Shown: positions 15,625 to 24,294 of the stretch, in pieces
Layout of the letters: the number at the start of each line of letters is the position of its first letter
How positions within the stretch are numbered: the first letter of the stretch is position 1
Source: an uncultured Oscillospiraceae bacterium
GTDB taxonomy: Bacteria > Bacillota > Clostridia > Oscillospirales > Acutalibacteraceae
Assembly (NCBI GenBank): GCA_905193225.1
Contig: CAJJNV010000003.1
Span: 32,573-96,572, forward strand
DNA length: 64,000 nucleotides
Direction: 5' to 3'
Position numbers and translations under genes: made by a program
Notes under the pieces: generated by a model
What the model was told of the DNA's origin: nothing
The model's input: the letters and a program-made list of their open reading frames with translations, nothing else
Databases searched by the model: none

Positions 15625-17529
15625 ATGAAAAAGCTTTTTTCACTGCTCATTTGCGCCGTGCTTATTCTCGGCATGACGTTTTTCACTGTTCCGGCAAACG
15701 CAATAGAGATCGACGCTCCCGCCATAGGCACCATAACCTCTATGGAGAATATGATGAAAATGGCCGAAAGCTATGTTTCCCCCACCGGCCTTTACCAAGG
15801 CGACAAAAAGTATTGTTACCTTGCGCTTTTCAAAGCAGCCGCAAACGGCATAACAAAATTCAGCGGAGACTTTATGTATAACAGTGCCTTAACAATGGTT
15901 GAATGTACCCCTTCAAAGGCAATGATAGACTTAAAAAGGTCAAACGATTTTTCCTTTGGCAGTCCAAGCGGAAGCAGTCAAAAAATGTTTGATTTTTCTA
16001 CCAACGACTCGATTTCCGCTCCGGCTGTGGGCACGGATTTGTTTGAATTTCATCTTCAAGGCGACACATATATCAATCCTCAGACATTTAATACAAGCTA
16101 TTCCATCACATACGGCGGCCAATCAAAAATGGACACCGGGCTGACCCTCAAAAAGGTGCTTATGGGAGACGTCAACGGAGACCGAGCGGTATCCGAAACC
16201 GACGCAATGATTATAATGCAGGCAGCCGGCGGCAAAACAACCATTACCGGGGATAACTCCCTTGCAGCCGACGTTAACCGCGACGGAGAGGTTAACGCTT
16301 CGGACGCGCTGGCCGTTTTGCAATACTCCACAAGCAAGCTGACCAGCTTTTGGAATCACGGTTATAATTCGACCGAAGAAAATGAAAACATCACATCGGG
16401 CAAAATATACCGTATGTTCTGCTATGATACCGGCAAGAATCTTAAAATTCCCGCAACGGGAGGGGCCGTCCTTTCGGATTACGAAAGAACAAACAACGAC
16501 TATAAATTCAAATTCATCTACCTCGGCAACGGGCTTTATAAAATAGCCAAAAAGGCCGACGGCACCTCGGTGCTGACCGCCGGCACAGGTAGTAATGTAA
16601 GCTTTGCCACATACAACAGCTCAAACGCCGGTCAGAAGTGGTATGTCAATTCAAAAAACGGAGAAGATTTTTACCTATGTCCCCTCAACGCAAAGAACAC
16701 ATTTTTAACCTCGTCCGGCACAACCTCTGCTGAGTACGGATACAATGCCATCGGCGGGCTTTGGAGGATATACGGCGCCGAGGTCACAATATATAATTAT
16801 TATGACACAGGTATGCTGACAAGGTGGAGCTGTACCGAACAACAAATGGAAGACTTCATAAATGCCCGTACCGATGAAGCAATAGAATATTTTAAATACC
16901 TTGGTGTAGACGCAAAAAGAGGCACCACCAAACATGTTCAGAGCTCGGCAGACACTTGCACAGGCGCTTCGACAAATGAGCAGTTAAACAGAATGTGTAC
17001 GCACGACAGCAAACATAAAGACAACCATAATCTTTTTATTGACTTTTTCGACAAGAATTGCAAATCGCTTTCAGCTTCCAATCCGTTCATTCCGATTTTT
17101 TGGACAGGTCACTTTACATGGGATCCCCCAGCCGAAGGAGAAACATACGATGTAAACAAACGGGTTACCAACGGAGGCTTCTCTTGGGGTGTATACAAAA
17201 AGGCTGACGGAATTATAATGCTTAACAACGGAAACGACGGAACAATCGAAACTTCTTTTTCAGAAAGTGCCCTCAAAAGAATAAGGCACACCGTTCATCA
17301 CGAACTGGGTCATGCTATTGCAGGACTTCCCGACAGTTATTGCAAAAACAACTACACAAAAGGTGTTGATTGCGGACGAGAAACCTGCTATTTCCACCAT
17401 CCCGAATCCGACAGATTAGAAAACTGTATCATGGCTAAACAATTTGATATTACTAAAGTGTCCTATAGTGAATATCTTTGTCCAAAATGCAAATCCGACG
17501 CTATAATAAATATTGATAATAAGAACTGA
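15625..17529 (+). CDS. Secreted dockerin protein with an M64-like zinc metalloprotease domain
   Basis: 634 residues. A signal peptide (about 1-26) is followed by a beta-rich domain to about 175 that has a cohesin/carbohydrate-module look (not certain). A type I dockerin lies at about 181-235, with two calcium loops GDVNGDRAVSETDA and ADVNRDGEVNASDA, each followed by ALAVLQYS-like helices. A ricin-like beta-trefoil module (about 255-375, GKIYRMFCYDTGKNL, QKWYV) comes next, then a protease domain with HHELGHAIAGLPDSY (H559, E560, H563, D570). The HExGHxxAGLxD spacing resembles M64 IgA-protease-type peptidases rather than the shorter metzincin motif. Having the dockerin in the middle is unusual. 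It likely docks on a cohesin scaffold and cuts host or dietary protein. Confidence 0.8.
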   Translation: MKKLFSLLICAVLILGMTFFTVPANAIEIDAPAIGTITSMENMMKMAESYVSPTGLYQGDKKYCYLALFKAAANGITKFSGDFMYNSALTMVECTPSKAMIDLKRSNDFSFGSPSGSSQKMFDFSTNDSISAPAVGTDLFEFHLQGDTYINPQTFNTSYSITYGGQSKMDTGLTLKKVLMGDVNGDRAVSETDAMIIMQAAGGKTTITGDNSLAADVNRDGEVNASDALAVLQYSTSKLTSFWNHGYNSTEENENITSGKIYRMFCYDTGKNLKIPATGGAVLSDYERTNNDYKFKFIYLGNGLYKIAKKADGTSVLTAGTGSNVSFATYNSSNAGQKWYVNSKNGEDFYLCPLNAKNTFLTSSGTTSAEYGYNAIGGLWRIYGAEVTIYNYYDTGMLTRWSCTEQQMEDFINARTDEAIEYFKYLGVDAKRGTTKHVQSSADTCTGASTNEQLNRMCTHDSKHKDNHNLFIDFFDKNCKSLSASNPFIPIFWTGHFTWDPPAEGETYDVNKRVTNGGFSWGVYKKADGIIMLNNGNDGTIETSFSESALKRIRHTVHHELGHAIAGLPDSYCKNNYTKGVDCGRETCYFHHPESDRLENCIMAKQFDITKVSYSEYLCPKCKSDAIINIDNKN

Positions 17530-17554
17530 CATTTGAGAAAGAGAGTGATCAGCT

Positions 17555-19168
17555 ATGAAAAAAATCGTATCTATTCTTCTTGCTTTTTGCCTTTTGATAA
17601 CGGCGGCTGTTCCCGCCTTTGCCGTTACCGCAAAAAACACGCCTTCGTATGAAAGGATTTTCTTTAATACAAAAAAAGAATTTTCAAAATGGATTATTGA
17701 CTCCGGCGATAAATTTTCCACGAAAATAGAAAGAAATTTAGGTTATTACCTTTCTGCAAATCTCATTCAAGACGGATCTTCACCTGACAGCTATTGCGTG
17801 CCGATTGAAGAAACACACAACGAATACGGTTGCTATCAGTTTTCCATATACCCAAAAATTCCCGCTAACATTACTAAAATTTCTTTTTCAATGTATATGC
17901 TTCCTCGTTTAGAAAGTGATTTTGCCTATGCCGGTTTCACTTCTTTTGCCCCGACATATGAAGCTATCAAAAACGGGGAAATTGTCTCGAGCAAGGAAAC
18001 CTATAAGGATAAAGAACTGATATGTTGGAGCGAAACCGCTCACATATCCGACGAAAATCCCGGAACACTTCTACACTGCATTTTTGTCGACAGCAATTAT
18101 CTTGTTGAATCAACTGCCACTTACACCGATAATGAAAAGCCTTGGACAAATGAGTTTCTTGATCTTTTTGAGCTTGAAAGAGTCTATCTCGGCACTGCAT
18201 TCGACAAAGACGACTACGCCGGGAGAACAACCATTATCGGCACTCCTGATATTAGTGATGCTTTAACCGTCCTCCAATATTCGGTAGGGCTGCGCGACGA
18301 CGTTCTGACCGGTTATTGCAACGTTTCCCATACACAAAAAAACCACGGCGATTTGTCAATGTGGGTTAACAGTAAGTTGGTATTTTATTATGATCCGCTT
18401 TTAAAGACGCTTGCATCCACCGGCGGCCTGCTGTATCCCAAATGCAAAAACGACAATTATCGTTTTGATTATGGCGGTTTTGTTCATCTAAAAAAAGATA
18501 ATTTGGATGCATATTTGATTTATTGCCTGCTGCCGTACACTAATAACACTGATGATTCGCTTTATATAACAATAAAGCAATGCAAATCTACGGCAACAGA
18601 CCTTGAATCCTGTTTTTATGAAGAGAGAAAAACTATATGGCCCGATGTGGATTCCAAATTCAACCTTCAAAAAGGCAGCTATAATGGCAAGGAAATTCTA
18701 TATTGGAATTCCGACGATAATGGCACAAGCTCTAAAGATCCAAGTGTAGGTTGCTTTTATAAAGATAACGATATGGTTTACATCGTTGAAAAAGACGGGG
18801 TAACATCTTGGTCAAACGATTTTCTTGATATTTTTGAAATTGACAGAATGCCTATGCCTGAAGAAGCAGCCTATAATCTTTCTTCAATGGATGTGGGAGA
18901 TGTCAACCGCGACAATAAAATTGACGTTTCCGACGCGCTTAGAATTTTGCAATATTCAGTAGGAATTGTTGACAAAGTACTGTACAAGGAGCCAGAGCCT
19001 AAACCCGAAGATCCAGATACAGACATCGACGACTGGGACGGAGTTACCGAATGCATTATCACCTGCAGAGTTTGTAATCGTGACCAATGGATGAGGCCTC
19101 GGGACGGTCTTCCCGGCGGTTGGATAATAAACGACGATATGTCGTATACCTGCCCCGACTGCAAGTGA
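17555..19168 (+). CDS. Secreted dockerin protein with duplicated module and C-terminal zinc ribbon
   Basis: 537 residues, start 25 bases after the protease gene, with a GAGAAAGAGAG upstream. Signal peptide about 1-24. Two similar modules of about 200 residues end in PWTNEFLDLFELERV and SWSNDFLDIFEIDRM; each is followed by a dockerin segment. The first (near 230, DISDALTVLQYSVG) has lost its calcium loop; the second (about 448-475, GDVNRDNKIDVSDA) keeps it. The last 35 residues hold CRVC and CPDC, a likely zinc ribbon. The modules have no family I recognise. Both dockerin genes are probably one transcript. Confidence 0.75.
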   Translation: MKKIVSILLAFCLLITAAVPAFAVTAKNTPSYERIFFNTKKEFSKWIIDSGDKFSTKIERNLGYYLSANLIQDGSSPDSYCVPIEETHNEYGCYQFSIYPKIPANITKISFSMYMLPRLESDFAYAGFTSFAPTYEAIKNGEIVSSKETYKDKELICWSETAHISDENPGTLLHCIFVDSNYLVESTATYTDNEKPWTNEFLDLFELERVYLGTAFDKDDYAGRTTIIGTPDISDALTVLQYSVGLRDDVLTGYCNVSHTQKNHGDLSMWVNSKLVFYYDPLLKTLASTGGLLYPKCKNDNYRFDYGGFVHLKKDNLDAYLIYCLLPYTNNTDDSLYITIKQCKSTATDLESCFYEERKTIWPDVDSKFNLQKGSYNGKEILYWNSDDNGTSSKDPSVGCFYKDNDMVYIVEKDGVTSWSNDFLDIFEIDRMPMPEEAAYNLSSMDVGDVNRDNKIDVSDALRILQYSVGIVDKVLYKEPEPKPEDPDTDIDDWDGVTECIITCRVCNRDQWMRPRDGLPGGWIINDDMSYTCPDCK

Positions 19169-19247
19169 CCGGCCTTAGCATTCCGGATTGTGGCTCAATA
19201 CAATCTATTCGACGGCACAGCTTTGACAATTTCAATTCACTTCAAAA

Positions 19248-19284
19248 AACGCTTCGTTTGCATTTTTGCGGCGGGGCGTTTTTT
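19248..19284 (+). terminator. Intrinsic terminator after the dockerin pair
   Basis: AACGCTTCG pairs with CGGGGCGTT (two G-U pairs), followed by TTTTGATTTTTG. Confidence 0.65.
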
Positions 19285-19301
19285 GATTTTTGTTTTTTCT
19301 G

Positions 19302-19330
19302 TTGCAAAGGACGGGGATTTATAGTAAAAT
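19302..19330 (+). promoter_or_regulatory. Promoter of the radical SAM pair
   Basis: TTGCAA (19302-19307), 17-base spacer, TAAAAT (19325-19330). It gives a leader of about 190 bases with several hairpins. Confidence 0.6.
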
Positions 19331-19411
19331 AAACATCGGTGATAAATTGTTTTGCGTGAGCGGCGGGGCAATTTGCCCCGGGGTAATTTCCTTTGCAAAG
19401 CAAAATTTTAT

Positions 19412-19456
19412 AAGACTTAACGGCTGACATACGCCGTTATTTGAAAAGTCTTTTTT
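19412..19456 (+). terminator. Leader terminator or attenuator before the radical SAM pair
   Basis: Nested stems AAGACTT / AAGTCTT and AACGGC / GCCGTT followed by TTTTTT, inside the leader and upstream of the gene. Earlier in the leader are stems GGGGCAA / TTGCCCC (near 19365-19380) and TTTGCAAAGC. The arrangement looks like attenuation; no known riboswitch core was recognised. Confidence 0.55.
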
Positions 19457-19527
19457 GAGGTATGCTTTTATCATTCCAAAAAGGAATATTTACACAAAAA
19501 TAAATCACAAACAAAGGTGATGTTAAA

Positions 19528-21366
19528 TTGACCGAGCTTCAACTTGAAAAAATGCTTTCCAAGGTGGAAAAACCGGGACGATATGTGGGCGGAGAACTTA
19601 ATTCCGTTTACAAGGACAAATCTAAAGTCGATGTGCGTTTTGCCTTCTGCTTTCCCGACAATTACGAGGTTGGTATGTCCCATCTCGGCATCAAGATCCT
19701 TTATTCCTGCCTTAACGAAATGGAAAATGTGTGGTGCGAGCGGTGCTTTGCGCCATGGGAGGATATGGAGGCGCAGCTGAGAGAAAACAACATTCCCCTA
19801 TTTGCCCTCGAAAGCCGCGATCCTCTGGGCGATTTCGATTTTATCGGATTTACGATGCAGTATGAGCTGAGCTATACCAATGTTCTGAGTATGCTCGACC
19901 TCGCAAACGTACCGATTTTTGCAAAGGACAGACAGAACGACCACCCCATTGTGGTTATGGGAGGACCCTGCACATACAACCCCGAGCCGCTGGCCGACTT
20001 TGCCGACATTTTTTCTCTCGGAGAGGGTGAGGAAGCCCTTTGCGAGCTGTGCGAGCTTTATGCCAAACACAAAAAGGCGGGGTTCGACCGCAAGAAGTTT
20101 TTGCACGCCGCTGCAACCGAGCTTTCGGGATTTTATGTTCCCTCTCTTTATGATGTTTCATATAACGACGACGGCACCATTTCGGCCATAACGCCGAAGG
20201 ACGGCGCTCCCGAAAAGATCACCAAAAGAATAATCAAGGATCTCGACAAGGCATCCTATCCCGACCGCTTTGTGGTTCCCTTTACCGAGGTCATTCACGA
20301 CCGCGCGGTTGAGGAAATTTTCCGCGGCTGCATAAGAGGTTGCCGCTTTTGCCAGGCGGGATATATTTACCGCCCCATAAGAGAAAAATCCCCCGATGTC
20401 ATCAACGCCCAGGCAAAATCCATCTGCGACAAATGCGGATACGAGGAGCTGTCGCTGTGTTCCCTTTCGACCAGCGACTATAAAAGGCTTCCCGAGCTTC
20501 TTTCGGATATGCTCGACTGGACCGAAAAGGACAAGGTGGGGATTTCTCTCCCATCCCTTCGGGTGGACAATTTCCCCGAAAGCCTTATGAGAAGGATCCA
20601 GAGCGTTCGCAAGAGCGGACTGACCTTTGCTCCCGAGGCGGGAACGCAGCGGCTGCGTGATGTTATAAACAAAAACATAACCGAGGAGGCGGTCATCGAA
20701 ACCGCAAAAACCGCTTTTTCGGGCGGCAACACGTCGGTCAAGCTTTACTTTATGCTGGGACTGCCCACCGAGACTCTTGAGGATATTGCCGGGATCGGAA
20801 ACCTTGCTCAAAAGGTGGTCGATACATTTTACGGTATGCCGAACAGGCCTAAGGGCAAGGGGGTCACCGTGTCGGTCAGCTGCTCGGCCTTTGTGCCAAA
20901 GCCCTTTACTCCCTTCCAGTGGGAACCGCAGGACGACATTGAAACCATCAGAGCCAAGCAAAAGCACCTTGTGGAAAACGCCCGAAGCAGAAAGATAAGA
21001 CTCAGCTGGAGCGATCCCGAGACGAGCTTTCTCGAGGCGGTGCTGGCCCGCGGCGACAGACGGGTTTGCGCCGTTATATACGAAGCCTATAAGCTGGGCT
21101 GCAAGTTCGACAGTTGGGGAGAATATTTCCACTTTGACGTGTGGATGAAGGCCTTTGAAAACTGCGGCGTCGATCCAAAGTTCTTTGCCAACCGCAGACG
21201 GGAATATAACGAGGTGCTTCCCTGGTCACACATCGACATCGGTATTCCCGAAGGGTATTTTATGAACGAAAGCATAAAATCCAAATCGGCAACCACCACG
21301 CAAAATTGCCGTGAAAGATGCAACGGATGCGGTGCAAATAAGCTTTTGGGGAGGGCCTGTGACTGA
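19528..21366 (+). CDS. B12-binding-domain radical SAM protein of the TIGR03960 type
   Basis: 612 residues. An N-terminal cobalamin-binding-like Rossmann domain (to about residue 190, DNYEVGMSHLGIKILY) is followed by a radical SAM core whose cluster motif is RGCIRGCRFC (Cys-x3-Cys-x2-Cys), then LSLCSLSTSDY and TFAPEAGTQRLRDVI. C-terminal Cys motifs (CRERCNGCGANK) could bind another metal or cluster. The start is TTG at 19528, with AAAGGTGAT 6 bases upstream; an ATG at 19520 runs into a stop after three codons. Radical SAM proteins of this type usually sit with the DUF2344 partner, as here; their substrate is not firmly known. Confidence 0.9.
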   Translation: MTELQLEKMLSKVEKPGRYVGGELNSVYKDKSKVDVRFAFCFPDNYEVGMSHLGIKILYSCLNEMENVWCERCFAPWEDMEAQLRENNIPLFALESRDPLGDFDFIGFTMQYELSYTNVLSMLDLANVPIFAKDRQNDHPIVVMGGPCTYNPEPLADFADIFSLGEGEEALCELCELYAKHKKAGFDRKKFLHAAATELSGFYVPSLYDVSYNDDGTISAITPKDGAPEKITKRIIKDLDKASYPDRFVVPFTEVIHDRAVEEIFRGCIRGCRFCQAGYIYRPIREKSPDVINAQAKSICDKCGYEELSLCSLSTSDYKRLPELLSDMLDWTEKDKVGISLPSLRVDNFPESLMRRIQSVRKSGLTFAPEAGTQRLRDVINKNITEEAVIETAKTAFSGGNTSVKLYFMLGLPTETLEDIAGIGNLAQKVVDTFYGMPNRPKGKGVTVSVSCSAFVPKPFTPFQWEPQDDIETIRAKQKHLVENARSRKIRLSWSDPETSFLEAVLARGDRRVCAVIYEAYKLGCKFDSWGEYFHFDVWMKAFENCGVDPKFFANRRREYNEVLPWSHIDIGIPEGYFMNESIKSKSATTTQNCRERCNGCGANKLLGRACD

Positions 21367-22022
21367 TGGATTTTATTGATATTAGGGTTTTCTTTAAAAA
21401 AAAGGGAGATGCAAGATACATCTCGCATCTCGACCTCAGCCGTTTTATGCAGCGCTCGCTTAAACGCTCGGGACTGCCCCTTTGGCATACCGAGGGCTTT
21501 AATCCCCACCCCTATGTGACCTTTGCCCTTCCCCTTTCGGTTGGGCAGGCGGGAGAGAGGGAGACCATGGACTTCCGCCTTACCACACCCGTTCCTTTCG
21601 AGGAAATAAAGAAAAAGCTTTCCGACTGTATGCCGAAAGACATTGTCATCACCGGCGTTGCCTCTCCCGTTTACAAGGCCAAGGAGATAAAAAGCGCCGT
21701 TTACGACATTGAGCTTTTTGATTGTAACGACATTTTTGACAGCATCAAAAGCTTCTTTGCAAAGGACAGCATCATTACCGAAAAAAAGACAAAAAAAGGC
21801 ATTATCAAACAGATAGACATTGCTCCCGACATTCTGGAGATTTCGTTTTTTGAAAGTACCGACTCGGTTAGGCTGACACTTCGCCTTCCGGCGGGAAGCG
21901 AACACAACATCAACCCTTCCCTTGTTATAAAGGCTCTTGAAAAGCACTGCAATCGGGAATTTTGTCCCGTTCGCATAACAAGAACGGCCGTTAAAACTGC
22001 CGACGGCAAGGATTTTGAATAA
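21366..22022 (+). CDS. Radical SAM-associated DUF2344 / TIGR03936 protein
   Basis: 218 residues. The ATG shares one base with the stop of the radical SAM gene (TGATG), so the two are translationally coupled. The start RVFFKKKGDARYISHLDLSRF and the segment RSGLPLWHTEGFNPHPYVTFA identify the family, which is also found fused to radical SAM proteins. It should act as a partner or substrate-binding subunit of the upstream enzyme. In other Firmicutes this pair sits by RNase G and L21 genes; here they are not adjacent. Confidence 0.9.
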   Translation: MDFIDIRVFFKKKGDARYISHLDLSRFMQRSLKRSGLPLWHTEGFNPHPYVTFALPLSVGQAGERETMDFRLTTPVPFEEIKKKLSDCMPKDIVITGVASPVYKAKEIKSAVYDIELFDCNDIFDSIKSFFAKDSIITEKKTKKGIIKQIDIAPDILEISFFESTDSVRLTLRLPAGSEHNINPSLVIKALEKHCNREFCPVRITRTAVKTADGKDFE

Positions 22023-22132
22023 CAGACGGTAATTCCGGCCGCTGTCGTTTTGAGATCACAGAAAATCGGGAAACACAGCGATGCGGTCGGCCGTCAATTT
22101 AAAAATATAAAGAGCAAAAGGAGATTATTAAC

Positions 22133-22384
22133 ATGACAGAATTTCGCTATGACACGCAGCTTCTCATCGAAGGAGAAAACCTTGACGAGGATGTTATCCA
22201 CGACTATTTTACCGAGCATTTTAAGGGCGACTGCCTGCTCGCGGTGGGAGACGAGGAGCTTATAAAGATTCATTTCCACACCAACGAGCCCTGGAAGGTG
22301 CTTGAATACTGTTCCACCCTCGGAGAAATCTACGACATCGTTGTTGAAGATATGATCCGCCAGGAAAGAGGCCTTAAGGGCTAA
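22133..22384 (+). CDS. Small orphan FakA/YloV-type DAK-family domain protein
   Basis: 83 residues with a good AAAAGGAG site. The chain FRYDTQLLIEG, then GDCLLAVGDEELIKIHFHTNEPWKVLEYCSTLGEI and DMIRQE matches the middle domain of fatty-acid kinase FakA (YloV), but the kinase (DAK2) and C-terminal parts are absent. It could bind a partner protein such as the FakB lipid carrier or be a stand-alone regulator; this is inference. It is the third gene of the radical SAM transcript, closed by the terminator at 22408. Confidence 0.75.
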   Translation: MTEFRYDTQLLIEGENLDEDVIHDYFTEHFKGDCLLAVGDEELIKIHFHTNEPWKVLEYCSTLGEIYDIVVEDMIRQERGLKG

Positions 22385-22407
22385 ATCGCGGCAACTTTTC
22401 AAATAAT

Positions 22408-22436
22408 AAGGACCCGTTTTTTACGGGTCCTTTTTA
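22408..22436 (+). terminator. Bidirectional terminator between convergent genes
   Basis: AAGGACCCG / CGGGTCCTT with a T-rich loop and TTTTTATT. It ends at the stop codon of the minus-strand DUF4037 gene, so that gene's message would end just inside it. Confidence 0.85.
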
Positions 22437-23369
22437 TTATGCAAATATGCTCATATTTCTTATGTCGGAATCGGAAATTTGAGAATTGACGTCATAGGCC
22501 GCATCCTCGGCGTTTTTGTGCTCTTTTTCGGTAAATCCCCAAAGCATAAGCTCCCGAAAGAAAATCCTGCATATATCTTCGATTATCTCAGACTTAAGCC
22601 TTGCGGTTTTGTCGTCATTTTCGCCGGTTATGAGAAACTCAAGGCCGTCGGAAAGTTCGGAAAGCTGCGGCAGACCCGACAGCGCTCGGAAACTCCATTT
22701 ATAAAAGGGGCGGTATTTTTTGTTTAGCAGAAAAATCACCCTTAAAGCGGCATTAACAAATTCAAATACCGCAAGCTGAGCCGCCGCCCGCTCGCCGTGG
22801 GAGATACAGCGGGGAAAATTATACTGTCCCGCCTGGCCGCATATAATAAGCGCCGAGGCAAGTTTTTTTCGCGCAATGTCATCGGGATAAAAAGACAGCC
22901 TGCGGCGGATCTCGGTTATTTCACCGTAATTATCCTCGAAGATTTCACCGTTCACCGCCTCAAGAAGGCAGCTCTCGGGAATGTTCAGCCATTCATACTT
23001 TGAAAGCACACCATTCCCTTTCCCCACCGTTTTTTCAAAAAAATCGGCGGTGCGCATAACCCCTCGGCGGCTGCCTCCCACAGGAGAAACAAGGCTCCTT
23101 TTTGCCCCGTCAAACTCCTTTGGCAGTTTCGCATAGGCACGTTCCATCAAAAAGGCCGTTCTGCGGTCAACTTTGTTTTCATCGGGGAGAAAAAGGCAAA
23201 AGCCCGGTTCAAAATCATGGTCTCTTGAAATTTCATCGTCAAATCCTAAGCATTCCGAGCCTTGTCCGCAAATGCCGAAGGCCGCATATTTCATAAAATC
23301 CGGAAACTGTTCCTTAATGACATCCCCGTAAAGCTCAAAATATTTTTTTGCTCCTTCAATTCCCTTCAT
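22437..23369 (-). CDS. DUF4037 domain protein (nucleotidyltransferase-like)
   Basis: 310 residues from ATG 23369; an upstream in-frame ATG at 23483 lies deep inside the TPR gene and is not likely used. The N-terminal part carries AFGICGQGSECLGFDDEIS and SRDHDFEPGFC, typical of DUF4037 proteins and like the Gly-Ser and Asp motif of nucleotidyltransferases. Helical segments follow (FFRELMLWGFTEKEHK). The start overlaps the end of the TPR gene by 14 bases, so the two are coupled, and such pairs are usual for DUF4037. The catalysed reaction is unknown. Confidence 0.85.
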   Translation of the reverse strand: MKGIEGAKKYFELYGDVIKEQFPDFMKYAAFGICGQGSECLGFDDEISRDHDFEPGFCLFLPDENKVDRRTAFLMERAYAKLPKEFDGAKRSLVSPVGGSRRGVMRTADFFEKTVGKGNGVLSKYEWLNIPESCLLEAVNGEIFEDNYGEITEIRRRLSFYPDDIARKKLASALIICGQAGQYNFPRCISHGERAAAQLAVFEFVNAALRVIFLLNKKYRPFYKWSFRALSGLPQLSELSDGLEFLITGENDDKTARLKSEIIEDICRIFFRELMLWGFTEKEHKNAEDAAYDVNSQISDSDIRNMSIFA

Positions 23370-24177
23370 AGATTTTCTTTGCCCTCGCTTTAAGCTCTCT
23401 TTCATAAAAGAAATATCCGTAATATCCAAAGGTAGGCGCGCATTTTTCGGCCACAAAGGCATAGTATCCGTTTTGCGGTTCATCGCCGTTTAAAAGTTCC
23501 CATGCCGTCTCGACACACCGTTCGATTTCGGCCTCGGCTTCCTGCCCCTTATCACGATAATAAACATCGGCGGCGTTGAGATAGGAAATTGCTGCGTCCC
23601 ACTCGCCGCTCGGCACCTTTTTCATAATTCCGATGGCCTTTTTGTAACAATCGAGAGCCTCGTCGAAACGCCCGAGGTCGCAAAGAGCGAGTCCCTTGTT
23701 GTTATAAAGCCCACCGAAAGCAGGGTCGTCCTCCCGCAAATTCGCGCCGTAAATTTCAAGGGCTCGGTCAAAAAGCGGCAAACCCCTTTGAGCCTCGCCG
23801 AAGGCCTTGTAAACGGTTGCCACGTTAAGCAGTGCAGTCCCCGCCGTCACCGTTTTGCCGACCTCAAGCTTATCTATAAGGGAAAGCACCTTTTCACAGG
23901 CATCATATGCCTCATCCTTTTTTGAAAGCTTGCGATAAAGGCCGCACAACTCGTTTTCCACCGTCAGAAGTCCTCTGTCGTCGCCGATTTTTTTTGCTTC
24001 TTCCTCCCAGTACAGCAGGGTTTTAAGGGCGCCGTCATAATCATTTTTATCAAGGTATCGATCCAGCGCCGCAACCACCCTGTCGGCAGGAATGAAGCTT
24101 TCGGTCTTTGTAGGATCGCAAAAGGGGCAGGCCGGTTCGGCATAATCTTCGTGAGAAATTATTTTATCGCTATACAT
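23356..24177 (-). CDS. Tetratricopeptide-repeat protein
   Basis: 273 residues from ATG 24177 with a strong GGAGGACAAA ribosome site; the frame is open further upstream but that part overlaps nrdG. A short N terminus carries CPFCDP, then about five TPR units (ALDRYLDKNDYDGALKTLL, GLALCDLGRFDEALDCYKKA) form a helical scaffold up to about residue 240. A Cys-containing tail, GYYGYFFYERELK, ends the protein. It likely serves as a protein partner for the DUF4037 protein encoded next. Promoter at 24219-24247. Confidence 0.85.
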   Translation of the reverse strand: MYSDKIISHEDYAEPACPFCDPTKTESFIPADRVVAALDRYLDKNDYDGALKTLLYWEEEAKKIGDDRGLLTVENELCGLYRKLSKKDEAYDACEKVLSLIDKLEVGKTVTAGTALLNVATVYKAFGEAQRGLPLFDRALEIYGANLREDDPAFGGLYNNKGLALCDLGRFDEALDCYKKAIGIMKKVPSGEWDAAISYLNAADVYYRDKGQEAEAEIERCVETAWELLNGDEPQNGYYAFVAEKCAPTFGYYGYFFYERELKARAKKIYEGN

Positions 24178-24218
24178 TTTGTCCTCCGAAAATGAAAATT
24201 TTAATTTTTTTCGATAAA

Positions 24219-24247
24219 AGTATATCATACATATTGCAATTTGTAAA
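24219..24247 (-). promoter_or_regulatory. Promoter of the TPR-DUF4037 pair
   Basis: TTTACA (24247-24242), 17-base spacer, TATACT (24224-24219) on the minus strand. It overlaps the nrdG promoter, so the two polymerases compete for the site. Confidence 0.65.
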
Positions 24248-24262
24248 GGGGTATGATAGAAT
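24234..24262 (+). promoter_or_regulatory. Promoter of nrdG
   Basis: TTGCAA (24234-24239), 17-base spacer, TAGAAT (24257-24262). An NrdR-like box follows 5 bases later. Confidence 0.65.
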
Positions 24263-24266
24263 ACAA

Positions 24267-24282
24267 CCACTATATATTGTGG
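24267..24282 (+). promoter_or_regulatory. Likely NrdR box of nrdG
   Basis: CCACTATATATTGTGG matches the NrdR consensus acaCwAtATaTwGtgT nearly fully at its core. It lies just after the predicted transcription start. A second box at the usual distance is not clear. Confidence 0.55.
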
Positions 24283-24294
24283 CGGGGGACAAAA

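Noticed and set aside
17296..17335. Metzincin protease motif in the first dockerin protein
   Set aside because: HELGHAIAGLPD has one residue too many for HExxHxxGxxH/D. M64-like spacing fits better, so I did not call it a metzincin.
19330..19528. Cobalamin riboswitch before the B12-binding radical SAM gene
   Set aside because: No B12-box-like conserved core was found and the leader is short; only an attenuator-like terminator is supported.
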